Assembly: GCA_040755055.1 (NCBI GenBank)
Contig: JBFMBS010000001.1
Coordinates: forward strand, 124,001-188,000
DNA: 64,000 nucleotides
Reading direction: 5' to 3'
DNA from: DYJK01 sp040755055
GTDB taxonomy: Bacteria > Bacteroidota > Ignavibacteria > Ignavibacteriales > Melioribacteraceae
Shown piece after piece: positions 1 to 8,656 of this stretch; the first letter of the stretch is position 1, and every line of letters begins with the position of its first letter. The position numbers were made by a program, and so were the translations under genes. A model generated the notes under the pieces. That model searched no databases. It worked only from the letters and a program-made list of their open reading frames with translations, and was not told the DNA's origin.

Positions 1-1092
1 TTTTGGTAAGAATGAGCCGCCAACAACTTCTTCGTAAATTCCAATATCTACATAAAGCTTGATCTCTTTTTTCGGTTCCGTTTTATAGAGATTGATCAGC
101 TTATCGTTATTAAATGATTGATAACCAGACTGACTATAACCATTGGCAAAAACATCGGGACGTGCGAATGGAATATATGCCGAGATCAATCCCCCGAAAG
201 AATCACCGGCAACCAATCGTGCTTTAGGATTATTAATCGTATTGTAATTTTTATCGATGAACGGTACGAGTTCCTCTGTAAAAAATTTCACATAATTATC
301 ATTCAAACCGTATTCGGTCATTCTATTCGGTATGCCGGGTTGAAATCTGTTTGGGGGTGTGACAAACACAGCAATCATCGGCTTAATTTTATTATCATGT
401 ATCAATTGATCCATTGCTGTTGGTACTTGTGCAAATTCAACGTAGTCAATTCCATCTTGCAGATAGAGAACCGGGTATTTCCTTTGTGGAGTATAATCCG
501 GCGGAAGGTAAATATGAATCGTATGTTTATAGCCAAGACAATCTGAATCGATTTCATGCACCTTTAAATTTTCCGCGATTCCCTTTTTACCATAAATAAA
601 TTCATCAAAATACGGATGCCTTTTATATCCCGGCATTGCAAGCTCGGAAAGTTCACCAAAACCGTTTAGCGATTTAAACGGATTAAGCGGATCGAGCGAC
701 CACATACTATTTTTTCCGAACATCAGCCAATATTCAATTCGTGCATCAGACGCGGCGTTACCTTTAAGATAAAAAAGATCGGTGCCTTCAATTTTTTCCA
801 TCCACATTATCTCGGTCCAGTTGTTCATATCGCCAAGTACCCCAGCAGAATCATTCTTCCCTTTATAAAAGAGAATATAAGTTGTGTCATTTTCGAAAAT
901 CGGGTATTGCGAAGATTGAAGTTTTGCATAGAACACCTCTGCCAATTCGATCTTTTGTTGTTGATCGGCGGTAGCGGCGATACTTACGAAAAAATTATCA
1001 ACCTCGTTCTTTGTTATCTTTTGCTGCATATAGCCAACCGATTGAAAAATCATGATTAAAAAAATTACTAATGTAATGCGGTTCCTTTTCAT
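1..1092 (-). CDS. Enterochelin-esterase-like alpha/beta hydrolase, 3' end cut by window edge
   Basis: Probable exported carboxylesterase of the enterochelin-esterase/IroE-like family, which cleaves ester bonds on siderophores or acylated sugars. The start ATG overlaps the stop of the upstream glycosidase in an ATGA junction. Residues 5-25 form a hydrophobic signal segment. Residues ~60-165 resemble the N-terminal beta-sandwich (E-set) of these esterases (LGDMNNW, then EYWLMFG). The hydrolase domain begins near residue 180 (HTIHIYLPPDYTP, LYLQDG). The nucleophile is Ser298 in GDSFGG. The reading frame stays open to base 1, so the acid and His of the triad lie outside the window. As the last visible gene of the glycan-utilisation operon it may remove acyl groups from the substrate. 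The family call is from motifs; the substrate is inferred. Confidence 0.85.
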   Translation of the reverse strand, partial: MKRNRITLVIFLIMIFQSVGYMQQKITKNEVDNFFVSIAATADQQQKIELAEVFYAKLQSSQYPIFENDTTYILFYKGKNDSAGVLGDMNNWTEIMWMEKIEGTDLFYLKGNAASDARIEYWLMFGKNSMWSLDPLNPFKSLNGFGELSELAMPGYKRHPYFDEFIYGKKGIAENLKVHEIDSDCLGYKHTIHIYLPPDYTPQRKYPVLYLQDGIDYVEFAQVPTAMDQLIHDNKIKPMIAVFVTPPNRFQPGIPNRMTEYGLNDNYVKFFTEELVPFIDKNYNTINNPKARLVAGDSFGGLISAYIPFARPDVFANGYSQSGYQSFNNDKLINLYKTEPKKEIKLYVDIGIYEEVVGGSFLPK

Positions 1093-3176
1093 TTTACTTT
1101 TATTAAACCCTTTTTAGAAACATTAAAAATTTCATTTTGATATTTAAGGTTATGCAACTCAGCTTTCGAATCGAATTCACCGAATTGCGGTTTCGATTTA
1201 ATGCCGTCAAACTTTGTTGCTTTCACTCCAAAGATTCCTTCAATGATAGTTGAAACGTAATTCCCGGAAGAAGAGCAAGCCCAATCCGCACCGTAGGGCC
1301 ATTCGTAAAAAACTTTCAACGCACCGCCGCAATCCGGTTTCATCGCACTCTCAACAAAATGGCACTGACCAAACGGTCCTTGATTAGCAGACTTTGCAAC
1401 ACCCTTCAACCACTTGAAAGCGAGATCACACTTGCCGATATTATACAAACCGGTTGCGGCAAGCGAAGGCCATGCTGTGTAAGCACCGTTCCATTGATGA
1501 TCAGGTCGAACACTGAACATTGCATTGTTATCTTTCGGTGATAACGCACGCATCCAGATTGGTGTTTGAAGTTCATTTACAAAAAAACTTACCATCTCTT
1601 CCTTCTGCTTAGAAGTTAAATCATCGTGTATTGTATTTAGTATCGTCATGAAATCGTAACAGTGCCGGACTTCTACGAGTTTTCCATCCGGGAAACGCGC
1701 ATTCCAAAACCCGTTACCATCGGAATAGAGTTCTATCAATTCATCCAAAATAATTTTGGCTTCTTCTGAAAACTTGTAAGCTAAAGGGTCGTTATACTTT
1801 TTTGAAAGTATTTCGGAAAGTGTACGTAGATTAAAAACATTGCCAGAATTTAGACTTGCAACTTCATGGATGTATGTGCTGACACATTCCAACAAATTAT
1901 TTATGCCGCCGTAATCTGCCAAACCGGAATTTGTTTTAAACTGCCTGTAATTTGTCGTAAACTCTTTTAGATATTCAATTACTTTTTTGCTTGTCTGTCC
2001 GTCAGGCAAATTTGAATCGCCGATGTTTTTATCCAGCCAATCAAAATTTCCATTCCATGATAAGTAATCATTTGAAATCCACATCAAAGCAAAATCGTTT
2101 ACGGAATACCATGGACCAACAGTTTTCCCGGTCAGATACTCGATACCAAAGTGAGTGTGAATATCCGTCTTCATCCACAACTCAATATATTTTCTCATCA
2201 CTTCGGGATCGAGAAGTGAGTGAACTAAGGAACTCAAATAATAATCCCAGATGAAAGTTGTACCTTGCCAATAACGCGGCATCAATGTATCGTAAGCACG
2301 ACCGTAAACTGAGTAAGGATTATCGCGGCGGAAATAAATTGTACCGAGAATTCCCATATAGTACAACCGTGATATTTCTTTATCATCCGTATGAAGTTCC
2401 GGCAAAAAGCCGGAGTATTCTGAGTTACCCGGTGTGAATGCAGCTTTTATCTGTCTGTTCCATTCAGCTTCGTTTTTCTCGAAAAGATTTTCAATCTGTC
2501 TGTTTGCTAGCGAATCAAATTCCCTGAACACTTCCTCTGCCTTTTCACCGAGAACATTTATATAATAGATTACACCGATCTTGTTTGCCGGAATAAAAAT
2601 TTTCTTTTCAACACCGAATTCATTTACAGAATCTGCTTGTGGATATATTCCTTGAACGGAACATGCGTCGCTATGGACTGCTTCAAACAAAACTACTTTG
2701 CGCGATTCTTCAATTGTAATTTTATTGTCTTCTTCCAGCGGTGGATGATACATTTTACCACAGTCAAAATTCTTTGTAACTGTACTGCTCGTTCCGAATT
2801 TTATTTTTATTTCTTTATCCGATTGGGTGTTATTCTTGATTTCAAGTTTTATAACTACTGCGGTCTTTCCAAAAGGCAATATAGTTGTGGATTTAAATTG
2901 TAACCCATCAACTTCAGTTGTCCTTACAATTTTATCCGGGTACCATGTAAAACTAATTTCACGATTCAAAGAGGGGAAGTACCCGCCGTTCAAAAACAAA
3001 CTGCCGGTAACTTTATCGGAGTTTGTGAAAGGCGGAAAATTAAAACTTCGTATCCCGGTGATATCGATATCTGCCTGGCAAGTTCCCCAAAAATTTGTAA
3101 TGCCCGGAGGGTTGAAGAGATCGCCAAATTTGTGTTTAAGTTCATCGCTTCTTAAGTCATCTACTACCGGAATCAA
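1089..3176 (-). CDS. (alpha/alpha)6-barrel glycoside hydrolase, family uncertain
   Basis: A 695-residue protein without signal peptide, so probably cytoplasmic. Residues 1-240 look like a beta-sandwich domain, and ~260-660 like a six-hairpin toroid of the kind in GH63, GH65, GH78 and GH116 enzymes. Features seen are TTFIWDYYL, GPWYSVNDFALMW, RPDHQWNGAYTAWPSLA and FYEWPYGADWACSSSGNY, with many Trp/Tyr/Asp residues that could line an active site. I cannot assign a CAZy family. The start is a TTG: the nearer ATG at 3178-3180 opens a seven-codon frame only, whereas GGGAG lies six bases before the TTG and an in-frame stop directly precedes it. It sits between a DUF4185 gene (13-bp gap) and an esterase (4-bp overlap), which argues for intracellular processing of imported oligosaccharides. 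Confidence 0.75.
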   Translation of the reverse strand: MIPVVDDLRSDELKHKFGDLFNPPGITNFWGTCQADIDITGIRSFNFPPFTNSDKVTGSLFLNGGYFPSLNREISFTWYPDKIVRTTEVDGLQFKSTTILPFGKTAVVIKLEIKNNTQSDKEIKIKFGTSSTVTKNFDCGKMYHPPLEEDNKITIEESRKVVLFEAVHSDACSVQGIYPQADSVNEFGVEKKIFIPANKIGVIYYINVLGEKAEEVFREFDSLANRQIENLFEKNEAEWNRQIKAAFTPGNSEYSGFLPELHTDDKEISRLYYMGILGTIYFRRDNPYSVYGRAYDTLMPRYWQGTTFIWDYYLSSLVHSLLDPEVMRKYIELWMKTDIHTHFGIEYLTGKTVGPWYSVNDFALMWISNDYLSWNGNFDWLDKNIGDSNLPDGQTSKKVIEYLKEFTTNYRQFKTNSGLADYGGINNLLECVSTYIHEVASLNSGNVFNLRTLSEILSKKYNDPLAYKFSEEAKIILDELIELYSDGNGFWNARFPDGKLVEVRHCYDFMTILNTIHDDLTSKQKEEMVSFFVNELQTPIWMRALSPKDNNAMFSVRPDHQWNGAYTAWPSLAATGLYNIGKCDLAFKWLKGVAKSANQGPFGQCHFVESAMKPDCGGALKVFYEWPYGADWACSSSGNYVSTIIEGIFGVKATKFDGIKSKPQFGEFDSKAELHNLKYQNEIFNVSKKGLIKVK

Positions 3177-3189
3177 TCATAACTCCCAT

Positions 3190-4257
3190 TTATTCAAAAG
3201 TAATTTCTATCAAATGAGGATAGTACTCCTCAAATTCTATATAGGTTATATAAATTATTTGCCCGTTATTCTTTGATAAAGCCGGGTGTTCTTTACCGGC
3301 GTAGATCAATTGCGGATAAGGTAATTCTTTAGGATGATCAATTTTTACCTGGTAAAGTTCTGTCGGTAAACTCCATGGACCCCACGGATTATCAGAAGTG
3401 CGAGCTACAATCTTGCCGCTTAAATCGTAAGAATGAACCGCAAGATATTTTCCCAAATATTTATTGTACGAAACAGATTGTTCATTCGGCATCCCATCAA
3501 AAACGGGGATTGCTTCTTCTACATTCGCAGACCATTTCGGACCGATGCCGGAAAGATATTCGTAACGATCAAGTTGAACGATCTCATCTTTTTTTACCCT
3601 TGCAAGATAGGATCGCTGAACTTTATCATCACCTTGTAAGACACCGTATAGATACAAATACCCATCATCAATATTCAAGATGGCGGATGCAAAATGCGGT
3701 TGATCTGCCTTCCACAAAATGTCGCTGTTATTAAAATGTATCCTTCTAAAATTCCAATTAGTTGAATCTCCAACTGCAATACCCGAGCCGATAATTTTAA
3801 AGTTAACCGGGAAAATTCCTTCTTCTTTTGTTTCAACCTTCACAAAGAAAAGATAAATTCTTGAACCCAGCTCGATTCCGTGCAAACACCAAATTCTGTC
3901 TTTATCCGGGTCTTCATCTTCTTCAAGAGGAATCAATTGTTTAATATTACCGTTTGAATCTAGTATGTAATTAAAATCAACAATGCCGGACTCATCGACT
4001 TTATTCAAGCTTACGAGCCCGGTATTATTCAACATTTTTTCTATACCGCCAATGCCGCTCATATCTTTGGGCCCGACGGCTAAACCGCCGGGATACCAAA
4101 GACTTTCTCCGGGAATTCTTCTTCCTATTAGTGTATCGCCAAAGTACCAAAGAAGTCCATTCTTCAATGGAATCGTAAAAGCTCCGTCTTGTCCTACCAT
4201 TTTATGACGGTTAGCTTTAAATTGTAATCCAAAATCTTTGACTGATGTTACTTTCAT
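3190..4257 (-). CDS. DUF4185-type beta-propeller protein, cytoplasmic
   Basis: A 355-residue protein resembling the DUF4185 family, predicted five-bladed propellers related in fold to GH43/GH32-type enzymes. Seen are the early GDT motif (WYFGDTLIGRR, residues ~37-47), repeated strand-turn units, and NPWGPWSLP near residue 290, a common blade motif. No signal peptide is visible, unlike the related lipoprotein at 8653-10548. The ATG follows AGGAAATT. It is 93 bp downstream of a secreted lipoprotein gene and 13 bp upstream of a glycosidase gene. A role in glycan cleavage or binding is likely from context, but DUF4185 has no firmly assigned activity to my knowledge. Confidence 0.75.
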   Translation of the reverse strand: MKVTSVKDFGLQFKANRHKMVGQDGAFTIPLKNGLLWYFGDTLIGRRIPGESLWYPGGLAVGPKDMSGIGGIEKMLNNTGLVSLNKVDESGIVDFNYILDSNGNIKQLIPLEEDEDPDKDRIWCLHGIELGSRIYLFFVKVETKEEGIFPVNFKIIGSGIAVGDSTNWNFRRIHFNNSDILWKADQPHFASAILNIDDGYLYLYGVLQGDDKVQRSYLARVKKDEIVQLDRYEYLSGIGPKWSANVEEAIPVFDGMPNEQSVSYNKYLGKYLAVHSYDLSGKIVARTSDNPWGPWSLPTELYQVKIDHPKELPYPQLIYAGKEHPALSKNNGQIIYITYIEFEEYYPHLIEITFE

Positions 4258-4350
4258 AATTTCCTATTAGAATAAATGGACGGCTCAATTAAGAGATTTC
4301 AATAAAACGGCGTCAACTGTTAGTTAAGTCTCCTAAAGAGTCGTCCGATT

Positions 4351-5226
4351 TTATTTCACCAACAACATTTTCTTTGTACTCTCAAAACTTCCGGCTTCCA
4401 GTTTATAGAAATATATGCCAGAGGCGTATCCGCCTTTGGTGGAAATTCCGCTCGTTAATTGCGAAGCATCAAACTCAACACTTTTCTTACCGGCAGACAT
4501 AAATCCATTTATCAATGTTGCAACTTGCTGACCTAAAGAATTATAGACCGATAATACAACGTTTGATTCTTCGGGAAGTGTAAAACTGATAACAGTAGAA
4601 GGATTAAATGGATTCGGGTAATTTTGCTCAAGTATATATTCAGTTGGAACAACAGATTCATCTTCAACACCAACTGCCGGAGTTACGGTAACTTTGTGAT
4701 TCATTGAAGTATCAGCCCAGGCGGAAGAGTTGTCTTCATCGGTTGTATTCAAACTGGCTAATAAATCAGCAGAGTTTTTGGTAGTACAGTATCCAATGTT
4801 AAAATCACCGGTAGTTTGCCCGGCTTTCAAAACAAGATTTGCTTCGTGAATAACATTTGCTTCGTTTGTATAAGCTGCATCGGAAAGCAATTTGATCCAT
4901 TTCATACCGGCTGGCGGTGCAAGAACTGAATCGATATTTCCGTAAACCGGTACTGCGTTTGTGTCAATTATAAATGAACCGGTACCAACTTGAGAATCGT
5001 ATGTGCCTGAAACAAATTCCCAATCTTCCGGTACCAGCACACAAACAGCGCCGGTATGTGCGTTGGCATCTGCTGTCATATCGGTTATGGTAAGTTTAGT
5101 TGTAAACTCTCCGCCGGCTTGAACAGTGGTGGATTGTTCAACTTCGCTTATCAAGCAACCGCTTAACAGCGCTGTGATAAAAACGAGTGAGAGGAATAAT
5201 TTAAGTGCATCGGTAATTTTCATCAT
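4351..5226 (-). CDS. Lipoprotein with T9SS C-terminal sorting domain
   Basis: A 291-residue exported protein. Residues 10-24 form a signal segment ending in the lipobox LLSGC. Residues 25-185 form a domain shared with the N-terminus of the 631-residue DUF4185 protein in this operon (PEDWEFVSGTY, MKWIKLLSDAAYT). The C-terminal ~85 residues are a type A T9SS sorting domain: QNYPNPFNPSTVISFTLP, then YNSLGQ, ending GIYFYKLEAG...KKMLLVK. The ATG is preceded by a near-perfect ribosome site AAAGGAGGT five bases upstream. A lipobox together with a T9SS signal is unusual, because T9SS cargo is normally a soluble periplasmic intermediate. Probable cell-surface glycan-binding component; the function is inferred from neighbours. 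Confidence 0.85.
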   Translation of the reverse strand: MMKITDALKLFLSLVFITALLSGCLISEVEQSTTVQAGGEFTTKLTITDMTADANAHTGAVCVLVPEDWEFVSGTYDSQVGTGSFIIDTNAVPVYGNIDSVLAPPAGMKWIKLLSDAAYTNEANVIHEANLVLKAGQTTGDFNIGYCTTKNSADLLASLNTTDEDNSSAWADTSMNHKVTVTPAVGVEDESVVPTEYILEQNYPNPFNPSTVISFTLPEESNVVLSVYNSLGQQVATLINGFMSAGKKSVEFDASQLTSGISTKGGYASGIYFYKLEAGSFESTKKMLLVK

Positions 5227-5251
5227 AAGCTACCTCCTTTGTTATGGATTT

Positions 5252-8200
5252 TCAATGGTACTTCTGTACCAATATTTTTTTAATTGAGTTAGATGATATT
5301 TTTAGTGTAATCGAATTATTTTCAACTTTAATACTTTTAATATTTTCACCGAGATAATTTATCTCCGATACTTTTGAATTAGAGAATAACACATCCGAGG
5401 TAAGTGTTATCTCTTGTTGACTATCGGCAGAGCTATTCTGTAAAGTCAATTCGTATAAACTATTTTTTTCATCAAGCGGTCTTATCGAAACAACTTTAAT
5501 ATTTGAATTTGATGAATGTAAAAACTGTTGAACCGGTGCATCCTTTTTATACCAGCTTCTTCTTACGACGGGTTCGGTAGTTGTTTCCAATCCAAATACC
5601 GTTATATCAGGATTAGTTTGGTTTACACTTGTGATACTGAATTTAAATTCCGGACTGCCGGTTTTATCCTCGTTTCTGTTCCAACCTTCGGGGAAATTAT
5701 TTAGAACATTTGCGATTAAAATATTTCTGTTGTCTAACGTATCGAGAACAAAAACGCGGCAGTCGGTGGAGGCTACCATGAAGAAACCTTTTTGGTTTTC
5801 AATTCCAATTGATCTTCTAACCGGCATAAAGTTGTGCCCGACAGCTTTGAACCGGTCATCGATAGAAGTGAGACCACCTAATGTTTCAAACAAAACTTTT
5901 CCCTTCCCGGTGTTGAACGCAAATGGGAGACCATACTCTTCGGCGTATTCTGTTTCTTTAAGTCCGTATAAATTAGTCTGCAAAGCAACATCTATCTTGT
6001 TCTGATTTTTCCACAGTCTAAACTTGATACCGCTAAATATTTCATTTTGATATTTGAAAGCAATCTCTTCAAAGAGAACGTTCTTTTCTACTTGCGGATT
6101 TTGCAGCTTCTCTATTATTGGCGAGAATTTTTCATTGAGCTGGAATCTTTTTCGTACCGGGACAAAAGAAGGCAGCTTAGATTCATTATCAAGTATATTA
6201 TCCCCTGAAAGTTTTTCAATGATCGATAAACCGGATTCTTCAAATCTAATTTTGAAATACTCATTTTCTATTTCATTTCCATTGACTGTTTTATTAATAG
6301 AAGTGGCTGGCGAGTTAACAAGTTGGTATTGTTTATATCCAATGCCGGGTACGTTATCAGCAATAAAGTAAAGTTTGGCCCCGGTTCTATATGAATCTAT
6401 TTTTTTATTGTTAGAGAGATCAATCACATCATAGTTGTTCAAATCGGTTTGCGGAAATTCTATTTCAACCGGTGTTGTTCGGTTCCAGGAAAGTGTATTG
6501 AATACAATCATTCCATGCGAATCAAAACTTTCCTTCGGTGCTGTTAATCTATATGTGATCCTCTCTAACAGTTCTTCTGTTTTTAAGTAAGCGGTTTGGA
6601 CATAATCGCTCCGGAATTCTTCCGTGATCATATTCTCTTGTTTCGAGCCGAATCCGTATTCAAGTCCGCTGCCGTGCCCAGAATAATTAAGTAGTCTGTT
6701 GTAAACAAAATCTATTTCTCCGCCAAAAGAATTTTCTCCCGGATTTTGCAGCGAAGAAAATGTTGATAAAATCTCAGCCGGTGGAAGATGATTTTGAACC
6801 CATCTGTATTTAATCATTCTTTTAATTTCACCTTGATTAAGAATGTCCCAGTCGGAAGTCCAATCCCCTTTAACGGTCTTGAGCGAGCCCAATTTCCCTT
6901 TGTATAGTTCTTTACAAAAATCATTCAATGTAGATATAACAAACTTTGGATACGCGTACTCGGTGTTCCACTTTATAGCGTTATCATACTGATTGAGTGC
7001 AATTCCGCTGTTATCGGAGAAAGCGCCGCTTATTAAGATTTTTGTGAAAGGATATTCACGCTGAATAATATTGTTAACACGATGCCATATTCTGTAAGCG
7101 ATTGTGCTGATGTCACGTTCGAGACCGTACCGCAAACCTTCAACGTACGCTTCGGTTAAGTAAAGAGGAATAGTATCGTTGTTGGAGCCAACCCAGTTAA
7201 AAACTTTAGGCAGACTCTTTTGGAATTTGTAATCTGCAAATATTTCGTTGATGCCGTCAACAAGAACTTTGACGCCGGCTTTTTTCAATGCTTGCGACAA
7301 TGCCCACGATTGCCCGGGTACATCGTTGTAAAGAGCGCCGAAATACTCAATCCCATATTCCTTTTTGTACTTCTCCGCAGCCCTGAAACTCTCTACCATT
7401 TCTGTTTCACTTATCCAACCGGTAAAAGGATTGGAATAGATCGGCGAGACTGCAATTCTTCCTTTTTTAATCAGTGCAATCAGCTTATCAAATTTTTCTT
7501 TTGATCTCGATTGTTTATAATTATCCAACAGCCACATCGTTTCGATTGTCCATTTGAAATTTTTATCCGACTCGCATTTTTCAATCACTTGATCGAGAGT
7601 TTTAATCTGCCGTTCAATAACTACCGGCTGCGAATTTGTATAACCGATATCCATATGCGTAGTAGGCATAAAGTAGAGTTCATATTTGGGTAATGCTTTC
7701 AGCTCAACTTTCTTATCTAAGGAAATATTTTGTAGAATTAATTTTGTACTAACTGTGGAAGCTGTTCCAGGTTCGGGCAAATATATTTCTCTTTGATTAA
7801 CGCCTAGCCCTATCTTTTCAAAAGTGAATTTGTATTCATTATTATTGTGTTTAAATGAAAGCACCGCCGTAGAATTTTGTTCAACCGGTGAATTTATTTC
7901 TACAAAATATTTCTGTTTTATTTTACCGTCTATCTTCTTGTAAAAGAATGTCGGTGTTATGTTAAATCCGGGTTTGTTTTTTTCTTTATCAACAGAAACG
8001 AAAACACCGCTTAACACTTCGTCATTCAAACCGGTTAATCTGCAATAGAAGCCCCACTCGTACCGGATTGGATCCCAAAATGCAACAGAGTGGTTCTTAT
8101 GAGTGTTAGCGATCTTGATTAATAATCTATTCTCGCCTTTCTGAAGCGTGACTGTATCGGAAAAATTATCTTCAACCGAATTAATTTCTTTCAATGATTT

Positions 8201-8656
8201 ATAAATGTTATCGCCATTGAAGGTGATTCCGACTATGGTATTTCCCCCGAATTTGATTTTGATTTTCTGTTCTTCACCCGAATAAATTTTTGCAAACGCA
8301 TAAATAATTTTCGCATACCAAATTTTTTCGGTTGTATTAAAAGTTTTCCAGCCGTAATACTCATTAAAATCCGCGAAGCCATTCTCTTTAGCACTCAAAT
8401 AGAGCCAGTCGGAAACTCCTTCTTCAACCGAAAGATTCTTCTGCGATTTTCCGTATTCAGGATTTACATAAATTTCATCTATTGTTTGTTCATCCGGCAA
8501 ATCACCGAAACCAACCGTTTTAATTTCGAACGGACCGTTGGCAAGCCACACCGGAATAGTTCCGTCCGGCTTAAGTTCAATCTGTGTTTGTCCGGTAATA
8601 TTAGAAACAAATATTAACGCGAGTAAAACAAGAATATTTATAAATATATTTTTCAT
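5252..8656 (-). CDS. GH38-type alpha-mannosidase-like glycoside hydrolase, exported
   Basis: An 1134-residue protein with a signal peptide (residues 1-22, cleavage near ITG-QTQ). Residues ~30-320 are a beta-rich extension. The GH38 core starts near 325 with PTTHMDIGYT, whose His334 and Asp336 match the zinc ligands of the family. Asp445 in NDVPG matches the catalytic nucleophile and His661 in SGHGSG the fourth ligand. The rest (~700-1134) fits the GH38 C-terminal beta domains. Family members hydrolyse alpha-mannosides with retention. No sorting domain is seen, so it is probably periplasmic. It overlaps the upstream gene by 4 bp. Alpha-mannosidase activity is inferred, since large GH38-like proteins of this sort may act on other alpha-glycosides. 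Confidence 0.88.
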   Translation of the reverse strand: MKNIFINILVLLALIFVSNITGQTQIELKPDGTIPVWLANGPFEIKTVGFGDLPDEQTIDEIYVNPEYGKSQKNLSVEEGVSDWLYLSAKENGFADFNEYYGWKTFNTTEKIWYAKIIYAFAKIYSGEEQKIKIKFGGNTIVGITFNGDNIYKSLKEINSVEDNFSDTVTLQKGENRLLIKIANTHKNHSVAFWDPIRYEWGFYCRLTGLNDEVLSGVFVSVDKEKNKPGFNITPTFFYKKIDGKIKQKYFVEINSPVEQNSTAVLSFKHNNNEYKFTFEKIGLGVNQREIYLPEPGTASTVSTKLILQNISLDKKVELKALPKYELYFMPTTHMDIGYTNSQPVVIERQIKTLDQVIEKCESDKNFKWTIETMWLLDNYKQSRSKEKFDKLIALIKKGRIAVSPIYSNPFTGWISETEMVESFRAAEKYKKEYGIEYFGALYNDVPGQSWALSQALKKAGVKVLVDGINEIFADYKFQKSLPKVFNWVGSNNDTIPLYLTEAYVEGLRYGLERDISTIAYRIWHRVNNIIQREYPFTKILISGAFSDNSGIALNQYDNAIKWNTEYAYPKFVISTLNDFCKELYKGKLGSLKTVKGDWTSDWDILNQGEIKRMIKYRWVQNHLPPAEILSTFSSLQNPGENSFGGEIDFVYNRLLNYSGHGSGLEYGFGSKQENMITEEFRSDYVQTAYLKTEELLERITYRLTAPKESFDSHGMIVFNTLSWNRTTPVEIEFPQTDLNNYDVIDLSNNKKIDSYRTGAKLYFIADNVPGIGYKQYQLVNSPATSINKTVNGNEIENEYFKIRFEESGLSIIEKLSGDNILDNESKLPSFVPVRKRFQLNEKFSPIIEKLQNPQVEKNVLFEEIAFKYQNEIFSGIKFRLWKNQNKIDVALQTNLYGLKETEYAEEYGLPFAFNTGKGKVLFETLGGLTSIDDRFKAVGHNFMPVRRSIGIENQKGFFMVASTDCRVFVLDTLDNRNILIANVLNNFPEGWNRNEDKTGSPEFKFSITSVNQTNPDITVFGLETTTEPVVRRSWYKKDAPVQQFLHSSNSNIKVVSIRPLDEKNSLYELTLQNSSADSQQEITLTSDVLFSNSKVSEINYLGENIKSIKVENNSITLKISSNSIKKILVQKYH